NCBI GenBank assembly: GCA_050013075.1
Contig: JBEKFZ010000004.1
Location: 1-64,000 of the forward strand
Direction of reading: 5' to 3'
DNA: 64,000 nt
Origin: JBEKIK01 sp050013075
Lineage (GTDB): Bacteria > Planctomycetota > Planctomycetia > Pirellulales > Thermoguttaceae
The notes beneath the pieces were generated by a model that was given only the letters and a program-made list of their open reading frames with translations, ran no database searches and was not told where the DNA came from. This document shows, piece by piece, positions 51,807-61,792 of the stretch (positions are counted from its first letter, which is position 1; each line of letters starts with the position of its first letter). A program made the translations under genes and the position numbers.

Positions 51807-54800
51807 CTAATCCTTTCGCCTGCGATGCTCTTCGAGTTCCCGGCGCATCTGTGCGGCTTGTCCGTAAACGTCGCCGAAACGGGCGGGCCAACCGGTGGTT
51901 TCCAATCGGCGCAGCGTTTCCTCGGCCTCGTTCCATTGGCCCAGATGGATCTGTGCGCCGGCAAGTTTCAGCAGGCCCGTCGGTTCCAAGGAGCGGATTT
52001 TCGCCACCCGTTGCCAGCTCTCGGCCGCTTCCGTCCATCGGTTTTGCTCTTGGCGAATTTCCCCCAGCAGGGCGTGGCTTTCCGCTTCATTGGGCAGGAC
52101 TTCCACGATCGAGGTGTATGCCCGTTGGGTTTCCTTGCCCTTGCCCAGCGATTCGTATCGCTTGCCAAGATCCTGATAGAGCTTGATGTCGCGCCGCGAA
52201 AGTTGGACTGCCCGGAGCAATTGCCCGATCGCGCCGGTCTTGTCGCCCTGTTTATCGTAGCAGTCGATCAGTTGTTGATAGGTTTCGGTATCGTTGGGCT
52301 GGAGTTCGCACGCCAGTTTGAGTTGGGCAATGGCCTTGGCGTATTGTTGCTTTTCGGCGTATATCTGGCCGACAGTCTTGCGCACGATCGGATTTTGCAG
52401 TCCGGTCTCAGCGCATTGTTTGTCCAGTTCGACGACGTAGGCGTCCAGGTCGGGCGATTGGCGAAGGACGCCTTTGAGCGATTCGAGGGCCGATCTGCGC
52501 TGGTCGATGCGCGGTCCCCAACTGACGATCGCCCCGCAGGCGGCGTCTACCGCACGGGCCGTTTTTTTCAAGCCCGCGTAGGCTTGGGCCATTTTCCCGT
52601 AATAGTCCGAAAGCGTGCCGTTGCCTATGCCGCGGCGCGGCTGGGTCCGCTGATGCAACGGAATCAGCTCTTTATAGTACTCAACCGATCGCTCGTAGAG
52701 TTGGTTTTCCAGGCAGCTTGCCGCCAGGGCCGCTATTGCACCTTCGTTCCAATGATTTCCTTCATGGAAATAGGCGTCGGTTTGTTTGAGCAGTTCCGCC
52801 AGTTCGGCCGGGCGATTGGTGCGGAAGTAAGCGTGCATCAGCCACACGCGGTATTGCATGTTATCGCTCCGGCGCTCGACCAGCGGCAAAAGTATTGGGA
52901 TCGACTCGCCGTGCCGATTTTGCTCGTGCAGGAATTGCACCAATTGCGATTGGCCCGATTCATCCAGTACGTTTTCATGATAAGCGTTAAGGAGTATTTC
53001 GACGGCCCGATCGAAGCGATGCAAGCCATGATAGAAATACTGGGCGATATAGACCGCTGCCGCCGAGGATTTCTTTTGCTCGGCGAGCACTTCTTCGGCG
53101 GAGCGAGCGAAGGCGTCGGCCTTTTCGGCCCAGAAGTGATTGGGATTTCCGCCATGATCCAGGCGGTAAATGGCGGCGTTATGCGTTTGCCGGGATTGCA
53201 GATCGCGGCGCAATTCGGCGATGACGATCCCCAACAATCGTTCTTCCAGATCCCCCAGAGGCTTGACTTGCAGACGCCAATCGGCGATTTTCCAGCCGAA
53301 CTGGTTCCAAGAGTCCGAGTTGTTCAGCCGGAACCAGGCCGGCTCGTGCTCGACCCGCTCGATCAAAAATGCCAATGCGTCGCGCGGACCGGCCACGTTG
53401 TGCAAGGCGTCGGCCACCTGGTTGACGACCGATTGGTAATTGTTGGTTTGCAGTTTAAGGACTTCGGGCAGGCGTTTCATGGCGAAGGTTTTAATATCCT
53501 CGGCCGCGGTTGGCATTTTTTTCTCATGCGCAGCGTTATATATGCCGCACAAGCGATTAATCAGGGCCGCGCGGTGATTTTCGTTGCCCGAATCGAGTTC
53601 TTTCTGGATATTTTTCTCCACGGCATGGTAGAGCGTTTCCGCGTTACCCAGCGACACGTCGCCGTCGTTGCGCACGGCGTTTTCGTACAGTTCGTAAAGC
53701 CGCTCGATAAGCCAGAACGTCTGTTGCCGATTGCAGGGATGTTGGAGTTGGTCCTGCAATACTTTTTCGCCGCGGTCGTAATGCCGCGTTTGTTCAAGGT
53801 AGGAAACCAGCGTTCCCAGGGCATCGTTGGCGGCCGAAGATAGGACGCCGTTTAAGGCGTTTTGATATTCGTCGAGCGCGGATTGCAACAGATCGACGGC
53901 CTGTTGGCGCCGGGAATAATTCCAATGGGCATTTGACAGACGCAGCGCGATGTGCAGCCGATCGAGCGAGCCAGGCGCCGACTCTTCGTGCAGCGTTTGC
54001 AACTGCCGAAGTTGTTCTTCGGCCAGTTTGGCGTCGGGAATCGCGCCTAAGGAGGCCAGGAAATCGGCCATAAGTTTTTTCTCGCCTGCCGACCACTGCC
54101 GCTTGAAGGCTCGTTGCATGGCCTTTAGCGCCTTTTCGGCGTACGGGCCGGGCTGGTTTTTCAGTTCCGTTGCCCGGCGTTCGACCAGAAGTTCCAGCAT
54201 ATCGAGGGCCCGTCGGTCAATTCCGGTCTTTGCCCGATCGCGGACTTTTGCCAGGTGCTCGACAAGTGAATCGGCCGTGGCCTCGTCGCGGATTTCACCC
54301 AAGACCGAGCCTAAGTTTTGCAGGAATGGGTAGACCGCTGCGGCGGTATGGCCCACCACGGCTTCGGCCATGCAGGCGAGCAACCGGAAATCGCGCGTGG
54401 CGACGTAGAACTCGCGGAGTTGCCACAAGTAGTTTTGCGGATTGCCTGATTTCTCGAATAAAGCCGCGAAGACCGTCATTACTTCTTTATCCAATTCGGC
54501 CGTTGGTTTGGCGTTATAGATTTGCCAAGGCCTGAGTTTTTGCGAGAGCCAATTGTTCAGCCGCCATTCGTCGTTGACCTTATAGGACTCTATCAACGAG
54601 CGTTCGTAAAGCTCGCGGCGATTAAGCGCCATGTACCAATCGGCCAAGGTGCGATATTCCCGCGGCCCCAGTTCGTCGGCGGCCTGGATGGTTTCAAAAA
54701 GTTTCACGGCTTCGGCGATTTTTCCCTGCTCGGCCAGCAGATAGGCCAGCGTCAATCGCCAATAGTTGTCGGCGTCTCCCGGCTTGATCCACGATTGCAG

Positions 54801-57800
54801 GGCCTGCTCCAATTCCTTGGGCCGATCAAGGGCAACCAGGAGTTGATATTTGAGCATTTTCCATGGCGAATCTTCCCCGTCGGCCGTCAGGGCTTCGTCG
54901 AGATATTTCAGCAGCCGGTCGATCAATTCGGGTTTTGCGTTTTTACGCGCCGCCAGGTTCATAAGCGTTATCAGGTAGCGATGCCGCAGCGATTTCTCCA
55001 ACATGGCTCCCGGATCGTCTTCGGCGGCAATGGTCGTAGGCCTTGGTTTCGCTCCCACATATTCCCAACATTCCTCCGCGGCGCGGTCCAAATTCCGGCC
55101 CAAAAGCACGTCGAGATAGAGCCGTTCAATATTCAACCAGGACAGGATTTTTTCAGATTGTTTTTGCATCTCTTGCTTTATCCGGTCGGCGAATCCTTCC
55201 CGGGCCAGTCGGACGTTATCCGCCCGCTTGGCCGCCAGTTCGGTGCGGGTAAGCTTTTCCTGGTGTTCGATCTTTGCCATGCCCGCTTCAAAACGCGATT
55301 GCACCATGCGATCGGTCAGGCGGTACAAGGCGGCGACTTCGGCGGCCAGGTGTTGCGCCGCTTCCTCATTGTCGGAGAGCTTATCCAATAGCGCGAAGGC
55401 TTCGTTTTCGCGCTCCGCCGACCACGGTTGGGCCAACAGGGCGTCGAAAAGTGCGGCGGCGCATGATGCACGATTTTCTTCTGTCGCCTTGTCCAATTGT
55501 TCGCGCAAAAAGGCCAGATACTCTTCGCCCCCGACCCGCGAGGAAAGTATCTGCACGAGCGTCCCGGCCAATCGCCCCTTGACGGCCGGATCGGTCTCGG
55601 CAGCCCAGCGTTTGTGCAATTCGGCGGCAAAGCGCTTCCAAGTCTCCGGCTCGACGACCGGATCGTTGGGCATGATCCAGGAAACGAACCGCTGGACCTG
55701 ATCGGCGGGGAGTTTTTCCAGTTCATTGCCCAGCAGCGCGGCCGCGTCTTTACGCACGCTCCGGCACTGGTCGGTTTGCTGGAACCGCCAATTTCCCATG
55801 ATCGTATCGGCGATTTGTTGCTGGAATTCGCTCCGGGCAAAGAATATCGCGGCATCGGCCAGCGCCGACAACCATCGCTCGTCGATCCGATCGGTATAGA
55901 GATTGTAACCTTGCCCCAGGGCTTGTTCGACGGCCGCTTGGAGTTTTGCGGCGGCCTCGGGCTTCAACCGGTCCGGAGTTCGGCCGTCCCTGAGCCACTT
56001 ATCGACTGTTTCGTTTGCATAATCCGTCCGGCCGCTCTTGACCAGCGCGCTTAGATATCGTAGATAAGGTAGCTCCATGCTTGACGGATTTCGCTTCATC
56101 CACTCGGCCAAATAATCGGCCAAATCCGGATAACGGCCTTCCTGCTCCAGCAGTAGGCAGTAATAGGTCCGCAGCATTCCATCTTCCTGGGGCAACCATC
56201 GGGCATCGTCCGTGAGAACGCGAGAAATCCAGGCGTAAGCCGATTCGTTATCGCCCGAATTGGCCAGGCTTTGGGCGTATTGCTGCTGCAAATTGGCGTT
56301 GTGCGGATATTCCAGGGCCAATTGCTTTTGTAATGCGAGCCATTCGTCGGTCCGGTCGGTCTGCTGCAAGTAACTGACTCGCTGCTGGTTCCACTGCTTC
56401 AGCCCGAGCAGATATGGTGGCTGACGCTCGAAGACCGGCTTTAGAGCGTCGAGCAAGGCCAGCATTTCGTTGGCCTCCAAAATGCCCGAGGTCTGGCCGA
56501 TGAGATGATTGGCCAGGAATAGTTCGTCGGAAATAGAATTACCGGCCGATGACGGTTTTGCAAGTTTTCCGGCTTCGGCAAGAATATGTTCCTTTAGTTC
56601 CTCGCGCCGTCGGCTGACGTTCAAAAAGGCGTTGCGAATCCAACGCACGCCCGGCTTGCCGTCGGAGAGTTTTTCGGCTTTTTCCAGGTATTCCTGCGCG
56701 CGGCTCCATTGTTGGATTTGGGCGAAATGCAGCAGCAGGACCGCTTGGTCATCGAATGTCGCCTTGCCGTCCGCCACCGCCTGCTTGGCGGCGGTGAGTT
56801 TGGGCAAAGGCTCGCGGAGGAATTGGATTTGATCGTGCCCGGCCAACTCTTGGGCGACTTGCCGGTCCATCGCTTCAAGGGCAATGGGTTTGAATTGTTG
56901 CACGGTCCGCGAGGTCCGCCGTCCTTCGGAGTCGAAGGTTTCGATGCGGCCCGCCCACCATGCGCCGGTCGCCTCGACAAAATCGTCACACCTTGTGCCG
57001 CTGGTGATTTTGCCGTCCTGCCGGTCCTCGATCCAAAGAACTACGTGCCGCCGGGTGTCGATCATCACATCGGTTTCACCGAGCGGGTTGGAGGGATGCT
57101 TCAGAACCAGCAACGTGCGGTTGTCGCGTTGCGGTTTGAGTTCGACTTCATATTGCGGATAGGTTATTTCCAGCGAGGAGAGCGCGTATGGCCCCAGGTC
57201 CAAGGGCGGCTTGGCAAGGTCCGAGGCCACAGACGCCCGGATGCGGCCGAGTTGGAAGGCCTTTGAAAAGATTCCGCGTTCTTTCTCGTCGCACCACTGG
57301 ACCGTGGTTTGCTGTCCGCCGCCTTGGCTGCGGATGAGCCACGTCCTGGCCGAAACCAGCGAAAAGGTTTCGGATCTGGACGTGACGTCGCCCCAGCGCA
57401 CGTCGAACGTTTCGCCGCTGCGATTGATTTCCAGGCCACCCGTTAATTGGGCGAGTTGATCGCTACGCAGAAGGCCTTGGGCCAACGCCCGGGCCTCGGC
57501 CGGCCATTTCGTTTTAGGCTCCTTAACCGCGGTTTTGCCTTCAGCCGGCGGCAGGTATGGAAATAGACTTGTAAGCCATTGGTCGCCTTGTTGCGGTGTG
57601 TTCCATCTGGGTTTATTAATATCATAATCTCTTGAGTAATACAAGGTAGATAAACCATCTACACCAAGGCGTCCCTCTTCCTCTTCTTGAACGACAATCC
57701 GTGGACTGACCATCATCCTTAAGGACTCTGTACGCGTGCCCATGGTCCCCATGTCAAATGGCATTCTCAATTCGGGCCTACCGGCGGGTGCAAAATCAAC

Positions 57801-60677
57801 GGCCAATCTGTTCATTACAACTCCTGCACTAGCAGTCGAAATAGTGTCTGAAATTGACTCAAATTCGCCATTGATAGGCATCTCTTTGGCTGGGAATATC
57901 TCGCCGCCTCTACGGCCGGAGATGTCATCCATTGATAAATCCCCGTTGAAAGAAAGCGATTTTGATTTATCGCTCCGACGGTCTAGATAATCCAAATCGG
58001 CATAGAGCAACTCTTTCTTATTCATTTCAAACGATTGTTCGAGTTCGGAACCATAGCTAGACGGCATTTCTAGATTTAACTCACGGGACATGGAGCCTGT
58101 GGCGGATACTGGTCCATTGATAATTCCGCCAAAGCCCCCGTATCCTCCGCCTCCAAATACGGCCCGCGTCCTATATTGCTCTTGTTGCCATTGCCGCTGA
58201 TCGCGCCCCAGGGCGGCCAATTGGACCAGCACCGCGCCACGCAGGCCGGTCCGCCAGTTGCCGGCGAGTTTCATCTGCTGCTGGATGAGTTCGTAATCGG
58301 CGTTGTCGCGTCCTTGGGCGAAGAATTTTTCCCCGTCGCGCATTTGGAACCCGCGTTTTACCTTGAACCGTTCGCGGTCGGCGTCGCTCTCCAGCACCAA
58401 TAGCGATGTGTAGGGCGTGATGATGTGATACTCTTCGGACAGGGCGATGATCTCATCGTGGATCGCCAGCGATGCGCCTTGTTCGAGCAAGGCGTCGAGG
58501 TGCATGCGTGCCCAGAGCCGGGGAATGAAAGAATTTCCCTGCTCGGCGTCCGTAAGCGACACCTTGCTGCCGTATCGCACCGCTTTGCCGGCCAATGTGC
58601 CGCTGACGATCACTTCGCCCTGTTGATCGCGGCCCTCGGGCAGATAGCGGCCCAAGACGATCTGCTGCGAACCGGCGGAGATATTGGGCAGTTCCCGGGG
58701 ATAAACCCGGGCCGTGCGAATGCCTTTGAATTCCAATTTTATATTTTTCAGCGCAGGGCGGGCAAGTTCCCCAAGAAGTTCCGCGGCCGTCGCTTGCGGA
58801 GAATGTTCGGAGGTGATTTGCCTGAGCGACCCGCCGCCCAAAGAAGCGATGGTTTTGACAACCACCGGTTCGAAACTGCTACCGAGCGTTATCGCGTGGA
58901 ATGTCGCAGTTTTGCCCTCGTACAATCGCCGCAGGCGTTTGCCGAAATCGACCGGATCGGAGTCGCGGGCGGTGGGAATTCCGTCGCCGATGTAGATCAC
59001 CTGCGTTTTCGGCCCGGCCTGCTCCAGGGCCGAGGCAAAGGCCTTGTCCAAGTCGGTCCAGCCCAGCGAGGTCCGATCGGCCAGAAAATCGCGGGCCGCG
59101 GCGACGTTCTTTTCGTCGGCGGGCATGGGCTTTTCAAAGACCCAATCGCAATCCACGTCGCAGCCGGCCAGATTGAATGTATCCTTGGGCGTCAATGCGC
59201 TTAAAAGCGCTGCCAAAAACTCGGCCTGTGCGGCGCGCCCGGGCGCGTCGATCGAGGCCGACGTATCGGCCAGCACCAGCAGGCTCATCGGCTCGCCGTC
59301 GGGCAGGATTTCCCGCTGCCACTGGCCGTCGTCGGCCGGTGGAGTCAACTGGAGCATGAAATACCCGTCCTCTCCGCGGCGATGGGGGATCATCACCACG
59401 TCCGATTGCCGGCCCTCGGTTTCAACCACGACCTCGAAATCGCGGGTAGGCGTATATTCCCGGGCGGAGAATTCCACGCGGGCCGAGTGCTCGGTTTTCT
59501 CCGACCGCACAGTATGCGTGGGCGAAGTTACACTCTTTAGCGCCGCCACGGAATTGAGCGTCACATCCACAGCCAACTCGCGCAAAGGATGCTGCTTGAG
59601 CATCTCGCTTTGCAAGGGATAACTGTAACGATACCGGTTTCCTTTAAGCGGCAGGACCTGGGTATAAGTGATTTTGATGCGTTTTTCGCTGTTCGGCTCA
59701 ATGGGGAACACGCGGGCCTTGAAGATGTTTCCGCCCGACCATTCCAAAAGCCCGGGATCGCGCCGTTCGCGCAGGATGGTTTCGTAAATTTCCCTTGCCC
59801 GCTGCTTTTCGACCACGTCGGCCTCGACCAATTCGCTGCCGATCCACATGCCGAACCCGGATATGGAAGCGTCCGGCGGCAAGGGGAATTGGAACACGCC
59901 TTCCAGCCGGCCGGGCGTGCGGTTTACGAACGATTCCTCGATCACGGTCCGCGCGATCTGGTCGCGGATATCGACCGAGACCTTGTGATAACCGACCGTA
60001 AGCGGCACGTCGCGCCCGTCCACCTTGGCGATCAACGAACCAATCGACTCCACGGCCGACGCGCCTTCAAATCCCTTCAGCCAAAGCGGATCCTTGTCGA
60101 GCCTGACGAGTTTTTCCTTATCGAGCCGAAATACCTGCCGGCCTTGGACCGTGATCTTCTGCTCATCCGGCCCGAGAATCTCCAAGGGCGCGTTTTCCTC
60201 GGACGCGACTTTTATCTCGCCCTCGAACAGGCGAATCTGTTTGGGATTCACAAGTTCGGCCAACGAACCCGGACCGAGCGTCACGTCGGTCTGCTTGACC
60301 AGGCGCAAGGCTACGGCGTTGGCCCCGCGTGGATCGGTGCGGACCCAATCGCCCGGCTTTAACACCAGACGGGCGGTGACCGGAGTCCAGCGCTTGCCCA
60401 TTACCGGCTTAAGGCCCACGATGCCTTGCATGTCGCTTATTTTCCCGATGCGTCCGTCCTCGGTCAGAACGTCGCCGACCACGAAAATGTCTTTTGGGGC
60501 GGGATGGTCAATTTTCGGGACGCTCAGGTGCGGGCTATCGGCCTTGTTTGTGCTCGATAGCACCTTTTCGGCCGGAACGGCCGTGGCGCTGGGTGAAAGG
60601 ATTGTGAAGAATATGATTGTCGCGGCAACCGCGGTTGCGGCCGAGACCGCCATTCCGCGCGAAGTAAAGATGAACAT
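51807..60677 (-). CDS. Giant FecR/VIT/VWA/TPR protein
   Basis: The 2956-residue protein has an N-terminal membrane anchor or signal segment (AAVSAATAVAATIIFF-like, residues about 10-26). A FecR-like domain follows at about 65-190 (VLKPGDWVRTDPRGANAVAL). A VIT domain lies at about 215-345 (HKVSVDIRDQIARTVIEESF, and FKARVFPIEPNSEKRIKIT). A VWA domain starts at about 462 with the MIDAS motif DTSAS at 471-475. The remaining ~1900 residues are a helical, TPR-like solenoid, ending with clear TPRs (KTVGQIYAEKQQYAKAIAQL). A good ribosome binding site (aaggag) precedes the ATG at 60677. Such large proteins are typical of planctomycetes. Function unknown; surface adhesion or envelope scaffolding are possible. 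Confidence 0.85.
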   Translation of the reverse strand: MFIFTSRGMAVSAATAVAATIIFFTILSPSATAVPAEKVLSSTNKADSPHLSVPKIDHPAPKDIFVVGDVLTEDGRIGKISDMQGIVGLKPVMGKRWTPVTARLVLKPGDWVRTDPRGANAVALRLVKQTDVTLGPGSLAELVNPKQIRLFEGEIKVASEENAPLEILGPDEQKITVQGRQVFRLDKEKLVRLDKDPLWLKGFEGASAVESIGSLIAKVDGRDVPLTVGYHKVSVDIRDQIARTVIEESFVNRTPGRLEGVFQFPLPPDASISGFGMWIGSELVEADVVEKQRAREIYETILRERRDPGLLEWSGGNIFKARVFPIEPNSEKRIKITYTQVLPLKGNRYRYSYPLQSEMLKQHPLRELAVDVTLNSVAALKSVTSPTHTVRSEKTEHSARVEFSAREYTPTRDFEVVVETEGRQSDVVMIPHRRGEDGYFMLQLTPPADDGQWQREILPDGEPMSLLVLADTSASIDAPGRAAQAEFLAALLSALTPKDTFNLAGCDVDCDWVFEKPMPADEKNVAAARDFLADRTSLGWTDLDKAFASALEQAGPKTQVIYIGDGIPTARDSDPVDFGKRLRRLYEGKTATFHAITLGSSFEPVVVKTIASLGGGSLRQITSEHSPQATAAELLGELARPALKNIKLEFKGIRTARVYPRELPNISAGSQQIVLGRYLPEGRDQQGEVIVSGTLAGKAVRYGSKVSLTDAEQGNSFIPRLWARMHLDALLEQGASLAIHDEIIALSEEYHIITPYTSLLVLESDADRERFKVKRGFQMRDGEKFFAQGRDNADYELIQQQMKLAGNWRTGLRGAVLVQLAALGRDQRQWQQEQYRTRAVFGGGGYGGFGGIINGPVSATGSMSRELNLEMPSSYGSELEQSFEMNKKELLYADLDYLDRRSDKSKSLSFNGDLSMDDISGRRGGEIFPAKEMPINGEFESISDTISTASAGVVMNRLAVDFAPAGRPELRMPFDMGTMGTRTESLRMMVSPRIVVQEEEEGRLGVDGLSTLYYSRDYDINKPRWNTPQQGDQWLTSLFPYLPPAEGKTAVKEPKTKWPAEARALAQGLLRSDQLAQLTGGLEINRSGETFDVRWGDVTSRSETFSLVSARTWLIRSQGGGQQTTVQWCDEKERGIFSKAFQLGRIRASVASDLAKPPLDLGPYALSSLEITYPQYEVELKPQRDNRTLLVLKHPSNPLGETDVMIDTRRHVVLWIEDRQDGKITSGTRCDDFVEATGAWWAGRIETFDSEGRRTSRTVQQFKPIALEAMDRQVAQELAGHDQIQFLREPLPKLTAAKQAVADGKATFDDQAVLLLHFAQIQQWSRAQEYLEKAEKLSDGKPGVRWIRNAFLNVSRRREELKEHILAEAGKLAKPSSAGNSISDELFLANHLIGQTSGILEANEMLALLDALKPVFERQPPYLLGLKQWNQQRVSYLQQTDRTDEWLALQKQLALEYPHNANLQQQYAQSLANSGDNESAYAWISRVLTDDARWLPQEDGMLRTYYCLLLEQEGRYPDLADYLAEWMKRNPSSMELPYLRYLSALVKSGRTDYANETVDKWLRDGRTPDRLKPEAAAKLQAAVEQALGQGYNLYTDRIDERWLSALADAAIFFARSEFQQQIADTIMGNWRFQQTDQCRSVRKDAAALLGNELEKLPADQVQRFVSWIMPNDPVVEPETWKRFAAELHKRWAAETDPAVKGRLAGTLVQILSSRVGGEEYLAFLREQLDKATEENRASCAAALFDALLAQPWSAERENEAFALLDKLSDNEEAAQHLAAEVAALYRLTDRMVQSRFEAGMAKIEHQEKLTRTELAAKRADNVRLAREGFADRIKQEMQKQSEKILSWLNIERLYLDVLLGRNLDRAAEECWEYVGAKPRPTTIAAEDDPGAMLEKSLRHRYLITLMNLAARKNAKPELIDRLLKYLDEALTADGEDSPWKMLKYQLLVALDRPKELEQALQSWIKPGDADNYWRLTLAYLLAEQGKIAEAVKLFETIQAADELGPREYRTLADWYMALNRRELYERSLIESYKVNDEWRLNNWLSQKLRPWQIYNAKPTAELDKEVMTVFAALFEKSGNPQNYLWQLREFYVATRDFRLLACMAEAVVGHTAAAVYPFLQNLGSVLGEIRDEATADSLVEHLAKVRDRAKTGIDRRALDMLELLVERRATELKNQPGPYAEKALKAMQRAFKRQWSAGEKKLMADFLASLGAIPDAKLAEEQLRQLQTLHEESAPGSLDRLHIALRLSNAHWNYSRRQQAVDLLQSALDEYQNALNGVLSSAANDALGTLVSYLEQTRHYDRGEKVLQDQLQHPCNRQQTFWLIERLYELYENAVRNDGDVSLGNAETLYHAVEKNIQKELDSGNENHRAALINRLCGIYNAAHEKKMPTAAEDIKTFAMKRLPEVLKLQTNNYQSVVNQVADALHNVAGPRDALAFLIERVEHEPAWFRLNNSDSWNQFGWKIADWRLQVKPLGDLEERLLGIVIAELRRDLQSRQTHNAAIYRLDHGGNPNHFWAEKADAFARSAEEVLAEQKKSSAAAVYIAQYFYHGLHRFDRAVEILLNAYHENVLDESGQSQLVQFLHEQNRHGESIPILLPLVERRSDNMQYRVWLMHAYFRTNRPAELAELLKQTDAYFHEGNHWNEGAIAALAASCLENQLYERSVEYYKELIPLHQRTQPRRGIGNGTLSDYYGKMAQAYAGLKKTARAVDAACGAIVSWGPRIDQRRSALESLKGVLRQSPDLDAYVVELDKQCAETGLQNPIVRKTVGQIYAEKQQYAKAIAQLKLACELQPNDTETYQQLIDCYDKQGDKTGAIGQLLRAVQLSRRDIKLYQDLGKRYESLGKGKETQRAYTSIVEVLPNEAESHALLGEIRQEQNRWTEAAESWQRVAKIRSLEPTGLLKLAGAQIHLGQWNEAEETLRRLETTGWPARFGDVYGQAAQMRRELEEHRRRKD

Positions 60678-60705
60678 ACGACGTCTCCTTCCGGGAGGTA
60701 ATCTG

Positions 60706-60760
60706 TTTGCCGTCCCTCACTTGCGCTTCGGGCTAGTGTAAATTCATGAATAATACGCGG
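60706..60760. repeat. Half copy of the cccgaagcgcaagc element
   Basis: It holds ctcacttgcgcttcgggctagtg, then taaattcatgaataat, matching one end of the element at 34800-34923. It lies just upstream of the giant gene and may influence its transcription. No matching second half is nearby. Confidence 0.65.
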
Positions 60761-60853
60761 TAGACTGTTTCCGGGGAGGCATTTCATGCAATTATCCCAT
60801 CGCTTTTGACGCTGGCAAGCATGAATAAGTTCCCAAAATCCGCACGATCGCGG

Positions 60854-61062
60854 CTATTTGCCCGGCGCCAGTTCGACACACACTACTTCGACGAGCCTGG
60901 TCCGCTTGGCCGCCGGCAGTTCCACGGTAAGGGTCTTGTAGGCGTAGGCGTATTTCAGGTCCGCCCCTTCGCCGAGGATAGGCCCTAATGGATGAACAGG
61001 CCCAGACCGGCCTCGGGATACCATTGGGCGTCGGGATGCGTGGTGTGAGATTTGGAAAGGCT
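60854..61062 (-). pseudogene. Decayed alpha-L-fucosidase (GH29) remnant
   Basis: On the minus strand, codons from 61062 read SLSKSHTTHPDAQWYPEAGL followed by GLFIH and then TAG, then GLSS. The family motif is QW-(Y/F)-P-x-A-G-x-G-L-F-I-H-W-G, so the TAG replaces a tryptophan. In another frame, 60984-60854 encodes GADLKYAYAYKTLTVELPAA to VEVVCVELAPGK and a stop, which reads as a GH29-type C-terminus. The whole catalytic middle (more than 1 kb) is missing. Only about 200 bases remain, 37 bases after the MetV stop. Confidence 0.6.
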
Positions 61063-61099
61063 TTAAATATCCGGGTTCTTGGACTTGATATTTTTTGAT

Positions 61100-61792
61100 T
61101 CACACTTTCGGGCCGAGTCCGGCGATGCACTGGTCTTCGCGTACCACCTTGCGCGGTCCGCCGTCCAGACCAGTCGACCAATCCTGCGGTGCGGCCGTGG
61201 ATTCGAGCGATTCCAGGATTCCCAGGGCTTTTGCCCGATCGTAGATCAATTGCCATGCGCAGTCCATGTTTTCGTTGACTTCGCAGCGGCCGTCACGCGA
61301 TCCGCCGCAGGGGCCGTTGAGTTGCCGCTTTGCGCAGCGGGTGATGGGGCAGATTCCGGCAAATTCGCCCAGGCGGCAGTTGCCGCAGCCCGCGCACTTT
61401 TCGGCCCACACGCCCTGCGACTGGAGAATGCCCATGAACTGGGTATTCAAACCCGGATAAACCGGAGTGTTGGGAAAGTGTTCGGCCAAAGCCTGCACGC
61501 CCGCGCCGCAGCCCAGCGAGCAGATGGCGTCGTATTCGGCCACTCGAGGCGCCAAGGCGTCGATAAAGGCGTCCTCGCATTGGCGTTCGATGGTGCATTC
61601 ATCGACGGTGGTGCCTCGGTTGCCGATAAGTTTCAACGACATCCTTAGCGCCGAACCGAGGATGCCCGTTTCGCGCTCGCCGCCTGCCAGGCAAACGGTC
61701 ACACAGGTGCCGCATCCCACCAGCAGCACCCGCCGATGGTTTTTTATCATATCGCGGATTTCAGGCACATGCTTGCGATCGGCAACAATCAT
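61100..61792 (-). CDS. metV: MetV-like methylenetetrahydrofolate reductase C-terminal protein
   Basis: The 230-residue protein matches the zinc/iron-sulfur MetV partner of methylenetetrahydrofolate reductase. It has a cysteine-rich centre KCAGCGNCRLGEFAGICPIT and a GPCGG signature in NGPCGGSRDGRCEVN. An earlier cysteine pair is VGCGTCVTVC. MetV links electron supply to MetF or to the HdrABC/MvhD complex in acetogens. The gene overlaps mvhD by 32 bases. metF is not in the window. Confidence 0.85.
   Translation of the reverse strand: MIVADRKHVPEIRDMIKNHRRVLLVGCGTCVTVCLAGGERETGILGSALRMSLKLIGNRGTTVDECTIERQCEDAFIDALAPRVAEYDAICSLGCGAGVQALAEHFPNTPVYPGLNTQFMGILQSQGVWAEKCAGCGNCRLGEFAGICPITRCAKRQLNGPCGGSRDGRCEVNENMDCAWQLIYDRAKALGILESLESTAAPQDWSTGLDGGPRKVVREDQCIAGLGPKV

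Noticed and set aside
60792..61256. Minus-strand frame of 154 codons
   Set aside because: It runs out of frame across the fucosidase remnant and the end of metV; the fucosidase motif lies in a different frame.
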